This document shows, in pieces, positions 45,798 through 54,841 of a stretch of 64,000 nucleotides of DNA. This stretch comes from CAUUCF01 sp963543695. Its GTDB lineage: Bacteria; Pseudomonadota; Gammaproteobacteria; UBA9339. The stretch covers positions 1-64,000 of the forward strand of contig CAUUCF010000003.1 of the NCBI GenBank assembly GCA_963543695.1, written 5' to 3'. Every line of letters begins with the position of its first letter. The first letter of the stretch is position 1. Made by a program: the position numbers and the translations under genes. The notes under the pieces are model-generated. The model was not told where the DNA came from. It saw only the letters and a program-made list of their open reading frames with translations, and searched no databases.

Positions 45798-46598
45798 TTA
45801 ACTTAATAAATTACGACTTTTTAAGCTACTATAAATACCTGCTTTAGCCGCTTTAGCTAAATGTTCCACAATATCATATTTCAGCTCAACCGCCACTTTC
45901 TCAGATTCTACTCGATTAGCTACTACTCCACAAATAGATGCTGCTTTTACCCCCATCACTGAAGCAATAACAAATAAAGTAGCCGTTTCCATTTCAAAAT
46001 TTAAAACGTTTAAATGTTTCCATTCTTCCATAGCACCACGTTTATTCCTCAACAAATACTGAGTATAAGAATCATAACGTTCTTGACCTTGCCAAAAAGT
46101 ATCGGTAGAAGCGGTAATGCCCGCATGAAAAGGTAATGCTAACGTTTGAATACCATTAATCATCGCGTTTGTAAATTCTAAATCAGCTACCGCTGGATAA
46201 TTAATCGGCGCATAATCTAAAGAAGTACCGTCCAAACGTACGGCGGCAACACTAACGATAATATCGCCTAAACTAATTTTCGGTTGAATTCCCCCGGTCG
46301 TTCCTACTCTTAAAAAATATTTGAGACCTAAAACGGCTAATTCTTCCATCGTAATCCCAATATTTGGCCCACCCAAACCAGAAGAACAGACTAAAATTTT
46401 ATGTCCATAAAAATTAGCTAGATAAGATACGTGCTCCCTAACGTCTGCTAAAAACTTCGCATGAGGATCAAAATTTTTAGCTAACAACTCAGAACGTTTA
46501 GGATCTCCTGGTAATAAAACGTATTCTGCTCCTTCTAACATTTGTTTTGATAAACCAATATGATACATTACCTCATTTTCATTGACGATTTTAACCAT
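45798..46598 (-). CDS. udp: uridine phosphorylase
   Basis: 266 residues, NP-I nucleoside phosphorylase fold. Visible: YVLLPGDPKR (phosphate loop), CSSGLGGPNIGITMEEL, FLRVGTTGGIQP, the uridine-phosphorylase insertion DTFWQGQERYD, and NFEMETATLF (ribose-binding Glu-Met-Glu). It cleaves uridine with phosphate to uracil and ribose-1-phosphate in pyrimidine salvage. First gene left of the strand switch. Confidence 0.93.
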   Translation of the reverse strand: MVKIVNENEVMYHIGLSKQMLEGAEYVLLPGDPKRSELLAKNFDPHAKFLADVREHVSYLANFYGHKILVCSSGLGGPNIGITMEELAVLGLKYFLRVGTTGGIQPKISLGDIIVSVAAVRLDGTSLDYAPINYPAVADLEFTNAMINGIQTLALPFHAGITASTDTFWQGQERYDSYTQYLLRNKRGAMEEWKHLNVLNFEMETATLFVIASVMGVKAASICGVVANRVESEKVAVELKYDIVEHLAKAAKAGIYSSLKSRNLLS

Positions 46599-46755
46599 AA
46601 TGCCTCAAAAATATATTATCAGTGGGTCAATTATATACGATTATCTGGTTAGAACAACTAAATTTTTACTTTAAAACTTAAAGATTATAAAGAAAATGAT
46701 TGATAAAATTTAATAATAATTTTAAAATGAAAAAAACTAAAAAGCGGAGGAAGTT

Positions 46756-47040
46756 TTGTTTTTAATTCATTGGATTAATAAGATCACTAAAAGTGAACAA
46801 GAAACGCTTAACTCAGAACAATTAACCGTTTCTACGCCCCCAAAAACGTCAGAAACTACTAAGAGTACTATTTTAACGCAAACGGTTGTTCAAAAACCTC
46901 ATCCAATTCATCCAAAAACGGTAGTTTTTAATAAAATTACTAATTACCCTAAAAAATGCAGCAAAGTAATTAGTAAATATCAAGTAGAATTGAATAAACC
47001 TACGAAGCTAAAAATAGGCAGTATTCAAATCATAGCGTAA
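46756..47040 (+). CDS. hypothetical protein, 94 residues
   Basis: TTG start with a strong ribosome site (GGAGG, five bases before). The product is Lys/Thr/Ser-rich with a proline-threonine centre (TVSTPPKTSETTKS, VVQKPHPIHPKT) and basic end; the first residues FLIHWINKI are mildly hydrophobic. No domain recognised. First gene of the plus-strand block before fis, icmH and icmF, with 15 bases to fis, so probably co-transcribed. Confidence 0.6.
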   Translation: MFLIHWINKITKSEQETLNSEQLTVSTPPKTSETTKSTILTQTVVQKPHPIHPKTVVFNKITNYPKKCSKVISKYQVELNKPTKLKIGSIQIIA

Positions 47041-47055
47041 CGATGGAGAATTGCA

Positions 47056-47334
47056 TTGGATAAAAAAGATTTCTTTGTTTCTACGATAGGGCGATGCGTG
47101 TATAAAGAATTAAATAAATATTTTAATTGTTTATCCTACCAAGAAGTTACCGGGTTATACGAATTAGTTTTAAAAGAAATCGAAGCACCTCTGTTGAAAG
47201 TCGTCATGGATAAAACCAAAGGTAATCGTACGCACGCAGCTAAATGCCTAGGTATTAGTCGTCGTACTTTACAACAAAAATTAAAAAAATACCAAAAAAA
47301 TGACTCATCCCAATCAATTAATCCAACTAACTAG
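47056..47334 (+). CDS. fis: Fis-family nucleoid / regulatory protein
   Basis: 92 residues. The C-terminal helix-turn-helix is distinctive: VMDKTKGNRTHAAKCLGISRR followed by TLQQKLKKYQ, as in Fis (usual GNQTRAA..LGINRGTLRKKLKKY). Start TTG at 47056. Fis bends DNA, organises the nucleoid and regulates rRNA and virulence genes. In enterobacteria it follows dusB; here it precedes icmH, whose start it overlaps by 35 bases. Legionella has several Fis copies, so it may be one paralogue. Confidence 0.85.
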   Translation: MDKKDFFVSTIGRCVYKELNKYFNCLSYQEVTGLYELVLKEIEAPLLKVVMDKTKGNRTHAAKCLGISRRTLQQKLKKYQKNDSSQSINPTN

Positions 47335-47953
47335 TCGTTTTTTAGCCTACGGTGAACTTTTAACAAAAGCTAGTTTAGTAATAGATCCTGCCCGTCCAGA
47401 GGACGTTTTATTACAAGCAATCGAATCGTTTATTCAAAACCCTCAACTAACGCTGCATTATACTCCGTCGATTATTCAACCGGTCATTGAAATAATGTTT
47501 CAAACTGCAATTGATTGGTTAAAACCGCTCCATTTAACAACAACGGCATTAAACAATGCCTTGCTACGAAATAAAATTCTGTACGATAAAAATCATTTAT
47601 TAACAACCATTTTATCGGCTTCTCCTGATTCCGCCGAACATGATTTAGGAGAATTAATTATTCTCATAAGTTATTTAAACCCTTTAATCCACCAATTTTT
47701 TAACGCTCAAAAAGAATCTTTTTCCAAATGGCAACGACAATTCCAAACAATCCAAAATTCTAGCCTAATTTCATCCGCTCCGTTATTGATCACACCTGCC
47801 ATTAAACCGTCTGCTATCGTGATTCCTTTTAAGTTAAAACGTCTTTGCTCCGACAAAATTGCTTTTACCTACCTACTAGGTACCATGATTTTTTTATTAT
47901 GTGTATATTTAGTCTTGTTCTACCAATTACAACTACAAATTAATTCTTACTAA
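47300..47953 (+). CDS. icmH: IcmH/DotU (TssL-like) accessory secretion protein
   Basis: 217 residues. A soluble helical N-terminal domain (EDVLLQAIESFIQ, DLGELIILISYLNPL) and one C-terminal membrane span (about residues 193-213, LLGTMIFLLCVYLVLFY) match the topology of DotU/TssL, which is a tail-anchored inner-membrane protein. Sequence similarity is weak; the call rests on topology, size and its place two bases before an IcmF-like gene, its known obligate partner in Dot/Icm type IVB and type VI secretion systems. Starts inside fis. Confidence 0.65.
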   Translation: MTHPNQLIQLTSRFLAYGELLTKASLVIDPARPEDVLLQAIESFIQNPQLTLHYTPSIIQPVIEIMFQTAIDWLKPLHLTTTALNNALLRNKILYDKNHLLTTILSASPDSAEHDLGELIILISYLNPLIHQFFNAQKESFSKWQRQFQTIQNSSLISSAPLLITPAIKPSAIVIPFKLKRLCSDKIAFTYLLGTMIFLLCVYLVLFYQLQLQINSY

Positions 47954-47955
47954 AA

Positions 47956-50658
47956 ATGTACAACCCTTCTTTATACCTTAAAAAAGAACTATCCTTACTC
48001 GAAATAGAAATTAAAGCGGCTAAACAATTTTTAAAAAAGCAACAATTACTAAAAAAACCTCAAATTTTTATCCTTTTAGGAGCACCTAAAACAGGTAAAT
48101 CTACTTTACTAGCCAATGCTGGCTTACATCTAGTAGATTATCATTTAGCTCCCCCAAAACTAATTGGTCCCACTCAAACTTGTACTTTTTGGTATTCTCA
48201 TCAAGGCCTTTTTATCGATACCGCCGGGATTTACACACAGGCGAATAACAGCGCATACCCTAACCATCGTCTTTGGCTAGGCTTAATTAAATTAATTAGT
48301 CGCTATTTCGGAAGAGATGCAATTCATGCATTACTGCTAGTGTTTGACTTACATCAAATGTTAGCGCAGGAAGATCAACTAACCCGAATACTCGCTTCGT
48401 TTCGCAAACGCATTCACGAAACCCAAGAATACGTAGCAACGTTTCAAATCTATTTAATCATGACTAAATGCGATCATCTGATCGGTAGCAAAGAATATTT
48501 TCAGTTAGCTTCGCCGGCACAATTATCCCAACCTTTCGGCATTACGTTCGACACTAACGTAAGCAACGTCTGCTTAACTTTCCCCAATCAATTGGATGCT
48601 TTAACGGATCAACTACAAAAGCAAGTTAATCATTACGACCTTATAGACGAATCGACGTCCCAAGTACATTATCGTGCTAAGCTTTTTCCTGTTTATTTTG
48701 CTCAATTAAAACCATTGTTATGCGCGATTATCAAACAAATTCCTAACCATCCAGGGATTGAATTAAAAGGACTTTTTTTTACCAGTAGTATTCAAACGAC
48801 ATCCCTAGAATACCCCTTTAATTCCTATTTAAATAATTTAGGTATCAACATTAATTACCAGGATCATCTCGCTACTCAAATGGTTGAACCTTCTTTAGCC
48901 GTTCCCCTTTTTCGTTTCCTTTTAAAACAGACGAAACCAACGCTTCAAGTTGATTATCGCCGCTTTTATTTATCATTAAGCTTATTAGGATTATTCGTAA
49001 TTACGATCATGTCTACTTGTTTTTACCAACGGTTTAAAACGATTTCTACGATCAAAGCAGGCATTTTTACGCCAGAATCGCAAAAAATAACACCAAAAGA
49101 CCTAAAAACGAATCCTTTTTTTAGCCTTAACAATTCTAAATTAGCTACGCAATTCTTACAGTGGAAACAAACTAGCCAGCAATTACCCTGGTATCAACAA
49201 AAAACCGCTGAAATTTTAAAAAAACAAACCCAAGCCCACAATCTGGAAGCGGTAAACGATACCCTACGCGCTTACTTAGCCTTTGCAACTCATTTGCAAT
49301 CAGAAAAAATTTTTCTAAAAAATTGGCTCATGCAAAAGCTAAATATCACTTGGAACCCCAATTACCCGGCAATGAAAATACCACTCGACGAACAATTAAT
49401 TTTAGAAAGTCAGCAATTGCTGTTAAACCAAGAAATCATTTCCCCAACCGTTCAAAGTAAATTCCGCTGGAACGCAAAAACGCGCTTCATCCCAGAAATG
49501 TACTTAAAAAAACATTTTCAGCGTTATTACGATTCAAAATGCCGTTCCCTCATCATTCAACTTCCTAAACTTCCGTCACAATCTATTACAGCATTAAAAC
49601 AAAAAAAGCAACAAATTTATCAATTAAGGTATCTTAATTTTTGGCAAGAACAGCTCAATACTTTATTGGAACCTACCTCGTTACCCCAAAAACTTACTCA
49701 GTATCAAAAAGCGAACACTTTACCTCCAGAATGGCAATTAGTTGTTGATAATTTACCCCCTAACCTCGAATGCTTTCGACAGTTAACCACCCAAATCACT
49801 CAAGGTTGGCATAATTTTCAACAAGAAAGTAATAAATTACTCTTGTTTTTATCCGAACAATCCGATGCTCATCAATGGTTACAAACCTATTACCGTTCTA
49901 ACGGCAAGAATTGGCATACCTTCGTTCAAACGATTCACGATGTACCGGGATATACTAGTTTCATCACTGCTCTGCAACAACAAACTTTAGCGTTAATCGC
50001 TACACGAGTACTCGTACAAATCAAACAGGCTTGGAATAACGAAGTAGTACCAGTTTATCAAAAATTGATTGATGGTTACTATCCTTTTAACGCAACAAGT
50101 GATCAAGATTTACCACTAGCAAATTTTCACCGTTTTTTTGGACCTCAACAAAGCTTAGAAAAATTTTTTCTACGATATTTAAAACCTTACGTTGTCACTG
50201 ACGCTCATTTTAATTGGCACTGGAAAACTTTAAATGATCAACCGTTACCTTTCGGCGATTATTTTTTAGATATCGGGTTACGTGGAGCACTAATACAAAA
50301 AGCGTTTTATTCAAACCACCAATACGGTTTTAGTTTTTCTTTAGCTTATTTAGCACAACATCCTAAATTTAATCTTACCGTCAACCATCATCAGCTTAAT
50401 TTATCGACGATCCCGATGTTTACTTGGCCCACTAATTATTCGATTAGTTTAAGTTATCCTTTCAATAATCAAGTAATTAACCTCTCTTATCAGGGTATTT
50501 GGGCTTGGTTCCGACTTTTTGACCAATTACATTTACAGCATATTAAAGGAGGAAAATTTAAAATTCCGTTAGAAAATGAAACTATATACTTATTAACTAA
50601 TCGTTTTAACCCTTTTTTACCCGATTTAATCAACGATTTCGTTTGTCAATTACGATGA
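47956..50658 (+). CDS. icmF: IcmF/TssM-like secretion protein
   Basis: 900 residues. Residues 42-50 form Walker A (GAPKTGKST), and FIDTAGIYTQ is the Walker-B-like DTAG. LLLVFDLHQMLAQ and LIMTKCDHL complete the GTPase-like domain of IcmF. One membrane span follows at about 336-356 (LSLSLLGLFVITIMSTCFY), then a long periplasmic part with the beta-rich end typical of IcmF C-terminal domains (GIWAWFRLFDQLHLQ). Legionella IcmF and TssM usually start with two membrane spans before the GTPase domain; here none is visible. IcmF stabilises the secretion complex in the inner membrane with IcmH. Confidence 0.82.
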   Translation: MYNPSLYLKKELSLLEIEIKAAKQFLKKQQLLKKPQIFILLGAPKTGKSTLLANAGLHLVDYHLAPPKLIGPTQTCTFWYSHQGLFIDTAGIYTQANNSAYPNHRLWLGLIKLISRYFGRDAIHALLLVFDLHQMLAQEDQLTRILASFRKRIHETQEYVATFQIYLIMTKCDHLIGSKEYFQLASPAQLSQPFGITFDTNVSNVCLTFPNQLDALTDQLQKQVNHYDLIDESTSQVHYRAKLFPVYFAQLKPLLCAIIKQIPNHPGIELKGLFFTSSIQTTSLEYPFNSYLNNLGININYQDHLATQMVEPSLAVPLFRFLLKQTKPTLQVDYRRFYLSLSLLGLFVITIMSTCFYQRFKTISTIKAGIFTPESQKITPKDLKTNPFFSLNNSKLATQFLQWKQTSQQLPWYQQKTAEILKKQTQAHNLEAVNDTLRAYLAFATHLQSEKIFLKNWLMQKLNITWNPNYPAMKIPLDEQLILESQQLLLNQEIISPTVQSKFRWNAKTRFIPEMYLKKHFQRYYDSKCRSLIIQLPKLPSQSITALKQKKQQIYQLRYLNFWQEQLNTLLEPTSLPQKLTQYQKANTLPPEWQLVVDNLPPNLECFRQLTTQITQGWHNFQQESNKLLLFLSEQSDAHQWLQTYYRSNGKNWHTFVQTIHDVPGYTSFITALQQQTLALIATRVLVQIKQAWNNEVVPVYQKLIDGYYPFNATSDQDLPLANFHRFFGPQQSLEKFFLRYLKPYVVTDAHFNWHWKTLNDQPLPFGDYFLDIGLRGALIQKAFYSNHQYGFSFSLAYLAQHPKFNLTVNHHQLNLSTIPMFTWPTNYSISLSYPFNNQVINLSYQGIWAWFRLFDQLHLQHIKGGKFKIPLENETIYLLTNRFNPFLPDLINDFVCQLR

Positions 50659-50914
50659 TAATCAATTTTACAGTGAATAACCGTGTGAATAACCACGTTA
50701 AAAAAAAGGTTGATCACTAAAACACATCCTTATTATTAAATTATGTACATAGTTATACACATTCTTTTTTAAAGCTAAACGTTATTAAATACCGTTTCTC
50801 GATTCGTTTATGAACATATTCACCGTATTTATAAACATAAATATTTAAATTATTTATTTGTCAAATATAGATAGTGTGATAAGATCTTAGACAAATAAAT
50901 AAACGGTGAACGAA
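50659..50914. other. candidate replication origin (oriC-like region)
   Basis: About 256 bp between icmF and dnaN. It contains exact TTATNCACA words at 50753-50761 (TTATACACA, plus) and 50684-50692 (TTATTCACA, minus), plus a one-mismatch copy at 50672-50680. The rest is AT-rich and includes a run suited to unwinding (TTATTATTAAATTATG, ATAAATATTTAAATTATTTATTTG). Genes change from mostly minus to all plus about 4 kb to the left, matching two leading strands. dnaA is not next to it. The dnaN promoter shares the region. Confidence 0.5.
50858..50885 (+). promoter_or_regulatory. dnaN promoter
   Basis: -35 TTGTCA (50858-50863), 16-base spacer, -10 TAAGAT (50880-50885) with an extended TGA just ahead. 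About 30 bases upstream of the dnaN start. Confidence 0.5.
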
Positions 50915-52018
50915 ATGTTCGAAATTTCTTTTAGTAAACAAGAATGGCTAAAAATTTTAACGGCAATAGTTGGAATTACCGATCGTAAACAAGTCATTCC
51001 TACTTTAAGCTTTATTTTAGTTCAACAAAAAGGAAAGCAATTATTTTTTACCGGTTCCGATTTAGAAACCGAAATTACCGTTAAAGTAAATCATGAAAGT
51101 GAGGTTAATCCTTTTAGTTTTCTATTACCAGGTAAAATTTTTTACGATATTTGTAATTTATCTAGCGATAGCCAAATTACTTTAAAAGTAAACGATGATC
51201 GTAAAATTAGCGTTAACGCTCAAACGAGCAAATATCAATTAATCGGATTAGATCCAAAAGATTTTCCAAAATATCGTGAAGAGCAAAGTAATTATTTATG
51301 GCAAATTAATTTGTTAGGTAAACAAATCAAAAAATTAGTGAAAAAAACGGCTTTTGCCGCGGACGAACAAAACGTGAGACACTATCTTAATGGTTTGATG
51401 TTTACTTTAGATCAACAACAAATTCGGGTGATTACTACGGATTCTCATCGTTTAGCTTTTGCTAAAGAGGAATTATCTAAAAGGGTAGATAGTCAAAATT
51501 TTATTTTACCGAAAAAAGCGGCAGCAGAATTACACAGAATATTTACCAATGAAGAAAACATTTTGGTGGAAGCTACCGATACTTATTTAAAATTATCAAC
51601 CGAAAGTTTGACCGTATATACTAAATTGATCGGAGGTAAATTTCCCGATTATTACCAAATTATTTTTGGAGCGAAGGGGGAACAAATTAAGTTAAATACC
51701 GCTTTATTGATGCAAGCGATTAATAAAGTAGGTATTTTAGTCGACGATAAATTAAAGTTAATTAAATTAAGTTTTTTGAAGCAACAATTAGTCGTGGATA
51801 GCGATACGGAAAATCAAGAAGCTAACGACGTTTTACCGCTAGATTATGATCGAGAACCGGTGGAAATTTTATTAAATTTAGAGTATTTACGGGAAACTTT
51901 AAGACAAATAGAAGCTGAAGAAGTACAGATCTCTTTTAAAGACGCAAAACAAGCGGTCATTTTTGAACCAGTAGGGGACTGTTCGGTAATCTATATTATT
52001 ATGCCAGTTGTTAGGTAA
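50915..52018 (+). CDS. dnaN: DNA polymerase III beta sliding clamp
   Basis: 367 residues, three clamp domains. MFEISFSKQEWLKIL at the start, PTLSFILVQ, VITTDSHRLAFAKEEL, and the end CSVIYIIMPVVR (usual MPMRL replaced by MPVVR). It encircles DNA and tethers polymerases. The ATG at 50915 has GGTGA six bases upstream; an upstream GTG is in frame. Overlaps recF by one base (TAATG). Confidence 0.95.
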   Translation: MFEISFSKQEWLKILTAIVGITDRKQVIPTLSFILVQQKGKQLFFTGSDLETEITVKVNHESEVNPFSFLLPGKIFYDICNLSSDSQITLKVNDDRKISVNAQTSKYQLIGLDPKDFPKYREEQSNYLWQINLLGKQIKKLVKKTAFAADEQNVRHYLNGLMFTLDQQQIRVITTDSHRLAFAKEELSKRVDSQNFILPKKAAAELHRIFTNEENILVEATDTYLKLSTESLTVYTKLIGGKFPDYYQIIFGAKGEQIKLNTALLMQAINKVGILVDDKLKLIKLSFLKQQLVVDSDTENQEANDVLPLDYDREPVEILLNLEYLRETLRQIEAEEVQISFKDAKQAVIFEPVGDCSVIYIIMPVVR

Positions 52019-53094
52019 TGTTAGAACGATTATCCGTTAGTAATTTTAGAAATTTTCGACAATTAGATTTAAATTTGCATTCGAAATGTTCGGTTATTTA
52101 TGGTTTAAATGGTACAGGTAAAACTTCTGCGTTAGAGGCAATTTATTTTTTATTTTTAGGCAAATCTTTTCGTACGCGCTTAATTAAAAATTTAATTGCT
52201 CATGGTTACGATAGTTTTCAAATAGGAGCAGCGCTACGGGTAGAAGACGAAGAAATTAAGGTAGGTACTTTAAGAAAACAAGACGGTTACGCACAGTTAA
52301 AGAAAAACGGGAATAAACTAAATTCACAGCGTGAAATTACGAAATTATTACCGGTACAATTATTTAACCATGAAAGCTTTTTATTATTAACTGACCCTGC
52401 TAAAATTCGTCGTAAGTTTATTGATTGGGGAGTTTTTCATTTAAAACCTGATTTTTTAATGCTTTGGCATGCTTTTGAAAGAATTTTAAAGCAACGAAAC
52501 GAGCAAATTCGTCAAACATTTAATCCGTTGTGGGATAAAGATTTAGCGAAGTTAGGAGAACAGCTACATTTGATGCGTTTAGAATATTTAAAAGATTTTA
52601 TACCGTTTGCGATTGAATTAATGCGTGAGTTATTACCTGGCATTACTCTTCAATTAGAATATTTTCCTGGTTGGGACGTGAAGGTACCTGGTTTAGAGAT
52701 GTTACGGTTACATAGAAGACTAGATATCAAAGTAGGTTATACGGTATATGGTGCACATCGGGCTGATTTATTAATTTTAGTGAACGATCGACCGGCGAAA
52801 GATTTTTTGTCCCGTGGTCAACAAAAAATTTTAGTGTATGGGTTACAATTAGCTCAAGGATTGTTTTTGCAACATCACCATCAACAACAAAAATGTTTAT
52901 ATTTGGTAGATGATCCTTTGGCAGAATTAGATTTACCCAATTACCAGTTGTTAATGGGTAAGATGTATAATATAATAAATAGTCAAATTATTTTAACTGG
53001 TTTAAGGCAAGGAGACGTGAAATGTCTGACTAGTTGCTTAGACGGCAGTTATACAGAATATGATTTGAGTGATAGTAACGTTGTGGAGATTTAA
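52018..53094 (+). CDS. recF: recombination protein RecF
   Basis: 358 residues. SMC-like ATPase: Walker A IYGLNGTGKTS near residue 30, signature LSRGQQKILVYGLQLAQG near 262, and Walker B YLVDDPLAELD. It loads RecA at gaps with RecO/RecR. It follows dnaN as in most bacteria; gyrB does not follow, tolQ does. Confidence 0.95.
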   Translation: MLERLSVSNFRNFRQLDLNLHSKCSVIYGLNGTGKTSALEAIYFLFLGKSFRTRLIKNLIAHGYDSFQIGAALRVEDEEIKVGTLRKQDGYAQLKKNGNKLNSQREITKLLPVQLFNHESFLLLTDPAKIRRKFIDWGVFHLKPDFLMLWHAFERILKQRNEQIRQTFNPLWDKDLAKLGEQLHLMRLEYLKDFIPFAIELMRELLPGITLQLEYFPGWDVKVPGLEMLRLHRRLDIKVGYTVYGAHRADLLILVNDRPAKDFLSRGQQKILVYGLQLAQGLFLQHHHQQQKCLYLVDDPLAELDLPNYQLLMGKMYNIINSQIILTGLRQGDVKCLTSCLDGSYTEYDLSDSNVVEI

Positions 53095-53781
53095 ATGCTT
53101 ATTTTTTCAGTGATTAATGCTTTTATGAAAGCTTCTTTGTTGGTAAAAAGCGTTATGTTATTACTGTCGTTGATGTCAATAATATCTTGGGCGTTGATTT
53201 TTTATTATTTTTTGGTTTTGAGACGAGAAAAACAACAGCTTAATTTAGTAAAAGGGAAAATTAAAGGTAAAGATTTATATAAATATTATTTGATTTTAAA
53301 AAATCATCCTGACGAGAAACGTGGAATAGATGCTTTGATTTACGCGGGATATCAAGAAATTTTGTATTTTAAACGTCCGAATAACGAGGTATTGTTCAAT
53401 GCCGAGTGTAAGATGGAGTGGGCCGTTAACCAGCAAGAGGTTTCGTTAAGGCGTTACGTTAGTTATTTGGCTACAATTGGGGCAATCGCTCCTTACGTAG
53501 GGTTATTAGGTACCGTTTGGGGAATTATGCATGCCTTTCATTTATTAGGAAACGTGAATCAAGCAGCGATTAATTTGGTTGCTCCTGGTATTGCTGAAGC
53601 GTTAGTTACTACGGCTTTGGGTTTATTAGTCGCAATACCTGCTACGGTCGCTTTTAATTTGGTTACGGAAAAGATAGATAAAATGATTGATACGTATCAA
53701 TTATACGTTGTAGAACTAAAAATTTATTTTCGGCATGAATGGTTAAATTATCAATTATCACAACGTACCAATGAAACGTAA
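53095..53781 (+). CDS. tolQ: TolQ/ExbB-type proton channel subunit
   Basis: 228 residues. Three membrane spans: SVMLLLSLMSIISWALIFYYFLVL near residue 20, then APYVGLLGTVWGIMHAF and EALVTTALGLLVAIPATVAFNLV, the MotA/TolQ/ExbB signature. It uses the proton gradient together with TolR/ExbD. ATG follows the recF stop directly. No TolA, TolB, Pal or TonB gene is in the window, so Tol or TonB use is open; TolQ is favoured by sequence flavour. Confidence 0.88.
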   Translation: MLIFSVINAFMKASLLVKSVMLLLSLMSIISWALIFYYFLVLRREKQQLNLVKGKIKGKDLYKYYLILKNHPDEKRGIDALIYAGYQEILYFKRPNNEVLFNAECKMEWAVNQQEVSLRRYVSYLATIGAIAPYVGLLGTVWGIMHAFHLLGNVNQAAINLVAPGIAEALVTTALGLLVAIPATVAFNLVTEKIDKMIDTYQLYVVELKIYFRHEWLNYQLSQRTNET

Positions 53782-54157
53782 AAAAATTGTTACCGAGATT
53801 AACGTAGTACCGTATATCGATGTGATGTTAGTGTTACTCGTAATTTTTATGATTACGGCTCCAATGCTATCTAATGGAATAGCGGTACAGTTACCAGAAT
53901 TAACTAAAAAAGCGGTTTTAGTTAATGATCGTGCAGCCGTTATCTCGATAGATGTACAAGGTAAATACTATTTTGATCAAGCTCCCGATCCAAACCAAGC
54001 TATGTCTTTAGAAAATTTAGTGCGGTATTGTCAAAAATTTCAAGATTATACGCTTTTAATTAAAGCTGATCGGCGTTTAAAATACGAAAATGTAATTAAA
54101 GTTTTAGATTTTTTACAGCAACAAGGTTTTAAAAACGTAGGTTTAGTAACAAATTAA
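53771..54157 (+). CDS. tolR: TolR/ExbD-type protein
   Basis: 128 residues. EINVVPYIDVMLVLLVIFMITAPML is the single span with the essential aspartate (IDVML), followed by a periplasmic domain (TLLIKADRRLKYENVIKVLDFLQQ). Overlaps the upstream gene by 11 bases. Forms a 5:2 complex with TolQ/ExbB. Confidence 0.9.
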   Translation: MKRKKIVTEINVVPYIDVMLVLLVIFMITAPMLSNGIAVQLPELTKKAVLVNDRAAVISIDVQGKYYFDQAPDPNQAMSLENLVRYCQKFQDYTLLIKADRRLKYENVIKVLDFLQQQGFKNVGLVTN

Positions 54158-54166
54158 ATAAAATTT

Positions 54167-54775
54167 ATGGTTAAATTAGGTAGAATTTTAGAAACGACTT
54201 TATATTTTACGGCTTTAATTAATCCGTTTAGTAAAATTTTGTTTTTAACGGCTCAACCGATCGCTTCTAAAAAGGAATTATTTAAAATTTCGGTAAGGTC
54301 TAATTTAATTGCTTGGGTTACTTTAGTCGTTTTAATTGCGTTAGGAGATTTTTTATTTCGAGAGGTTTTTAAAATAGATATTTATTCTTTAAATGTGGCG
54401 GGAGGAATAGTGCTGTTAACGTTAGGATTAAGGGTAGTTAATACTGGGGTATTTGTTAAACCTTCTGCTGTGCTTCATCATCATGAAGATATCGCATTAG
54501 TTCCTTTAGCTATACCTTTAATTGTTGGTCCAGGTATTATTACGGCGGTAATCACTGTGGCTGCTAATCATGAAGCATGGATCAGTTTATTTTGTGTAAC
54601 TTTAGCATTGCTCCTTAATTTAATAGGGATGTTATTGGCCCCTTTTATTCAAAAAGGGTTATTTCGGCTCCATGCTACTGAAGCTTTTATTAGAATTATC
54701 GGGTTAATTGTCGCTACGATGGGCATTCAGATGATTTTAAGTGGTTTAGGTAATTGGTTAATAAACTTCATTTAA
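54167..54775 (+). CDS. MarC-family inner-membrane protein
   Basis: 202 residues, six spans, MarC/UPF0056 family. TALINPFSKILFLTA at the start, AGGIVLLTLGLRVV, then VPLAIPLIVGPGIITAVI and RIIGLIVATMGIQMILSGL are the typical phrases. Function of the family is not established. Nine bases after tolR, likely the same transcript. Confidence 0.9.
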   Translation: MVKLGRILETTLYFTALINPFSKILFLTAQPIASKKELFKISVRSNLIAWVTLVVLIALGDFLFREVFKIDIYSLNVAGGIVLLTLGLRVVNTGVFVKPSAVLHHHEDIALVPLAIPLIVGPGIITAVITVAANHEAWISLFCVTLALLLNLIGMLLAPFIQKGLFRLHATEAFIRIIGLIVATMGIQMILSGLGNWLINFI

Positions 54776-54841
54776 GTATAGCTTAATTATTGTGTAATAT
54801 TTAATTATTATACTATTAATCATTATTCAATGGGGATAAGA

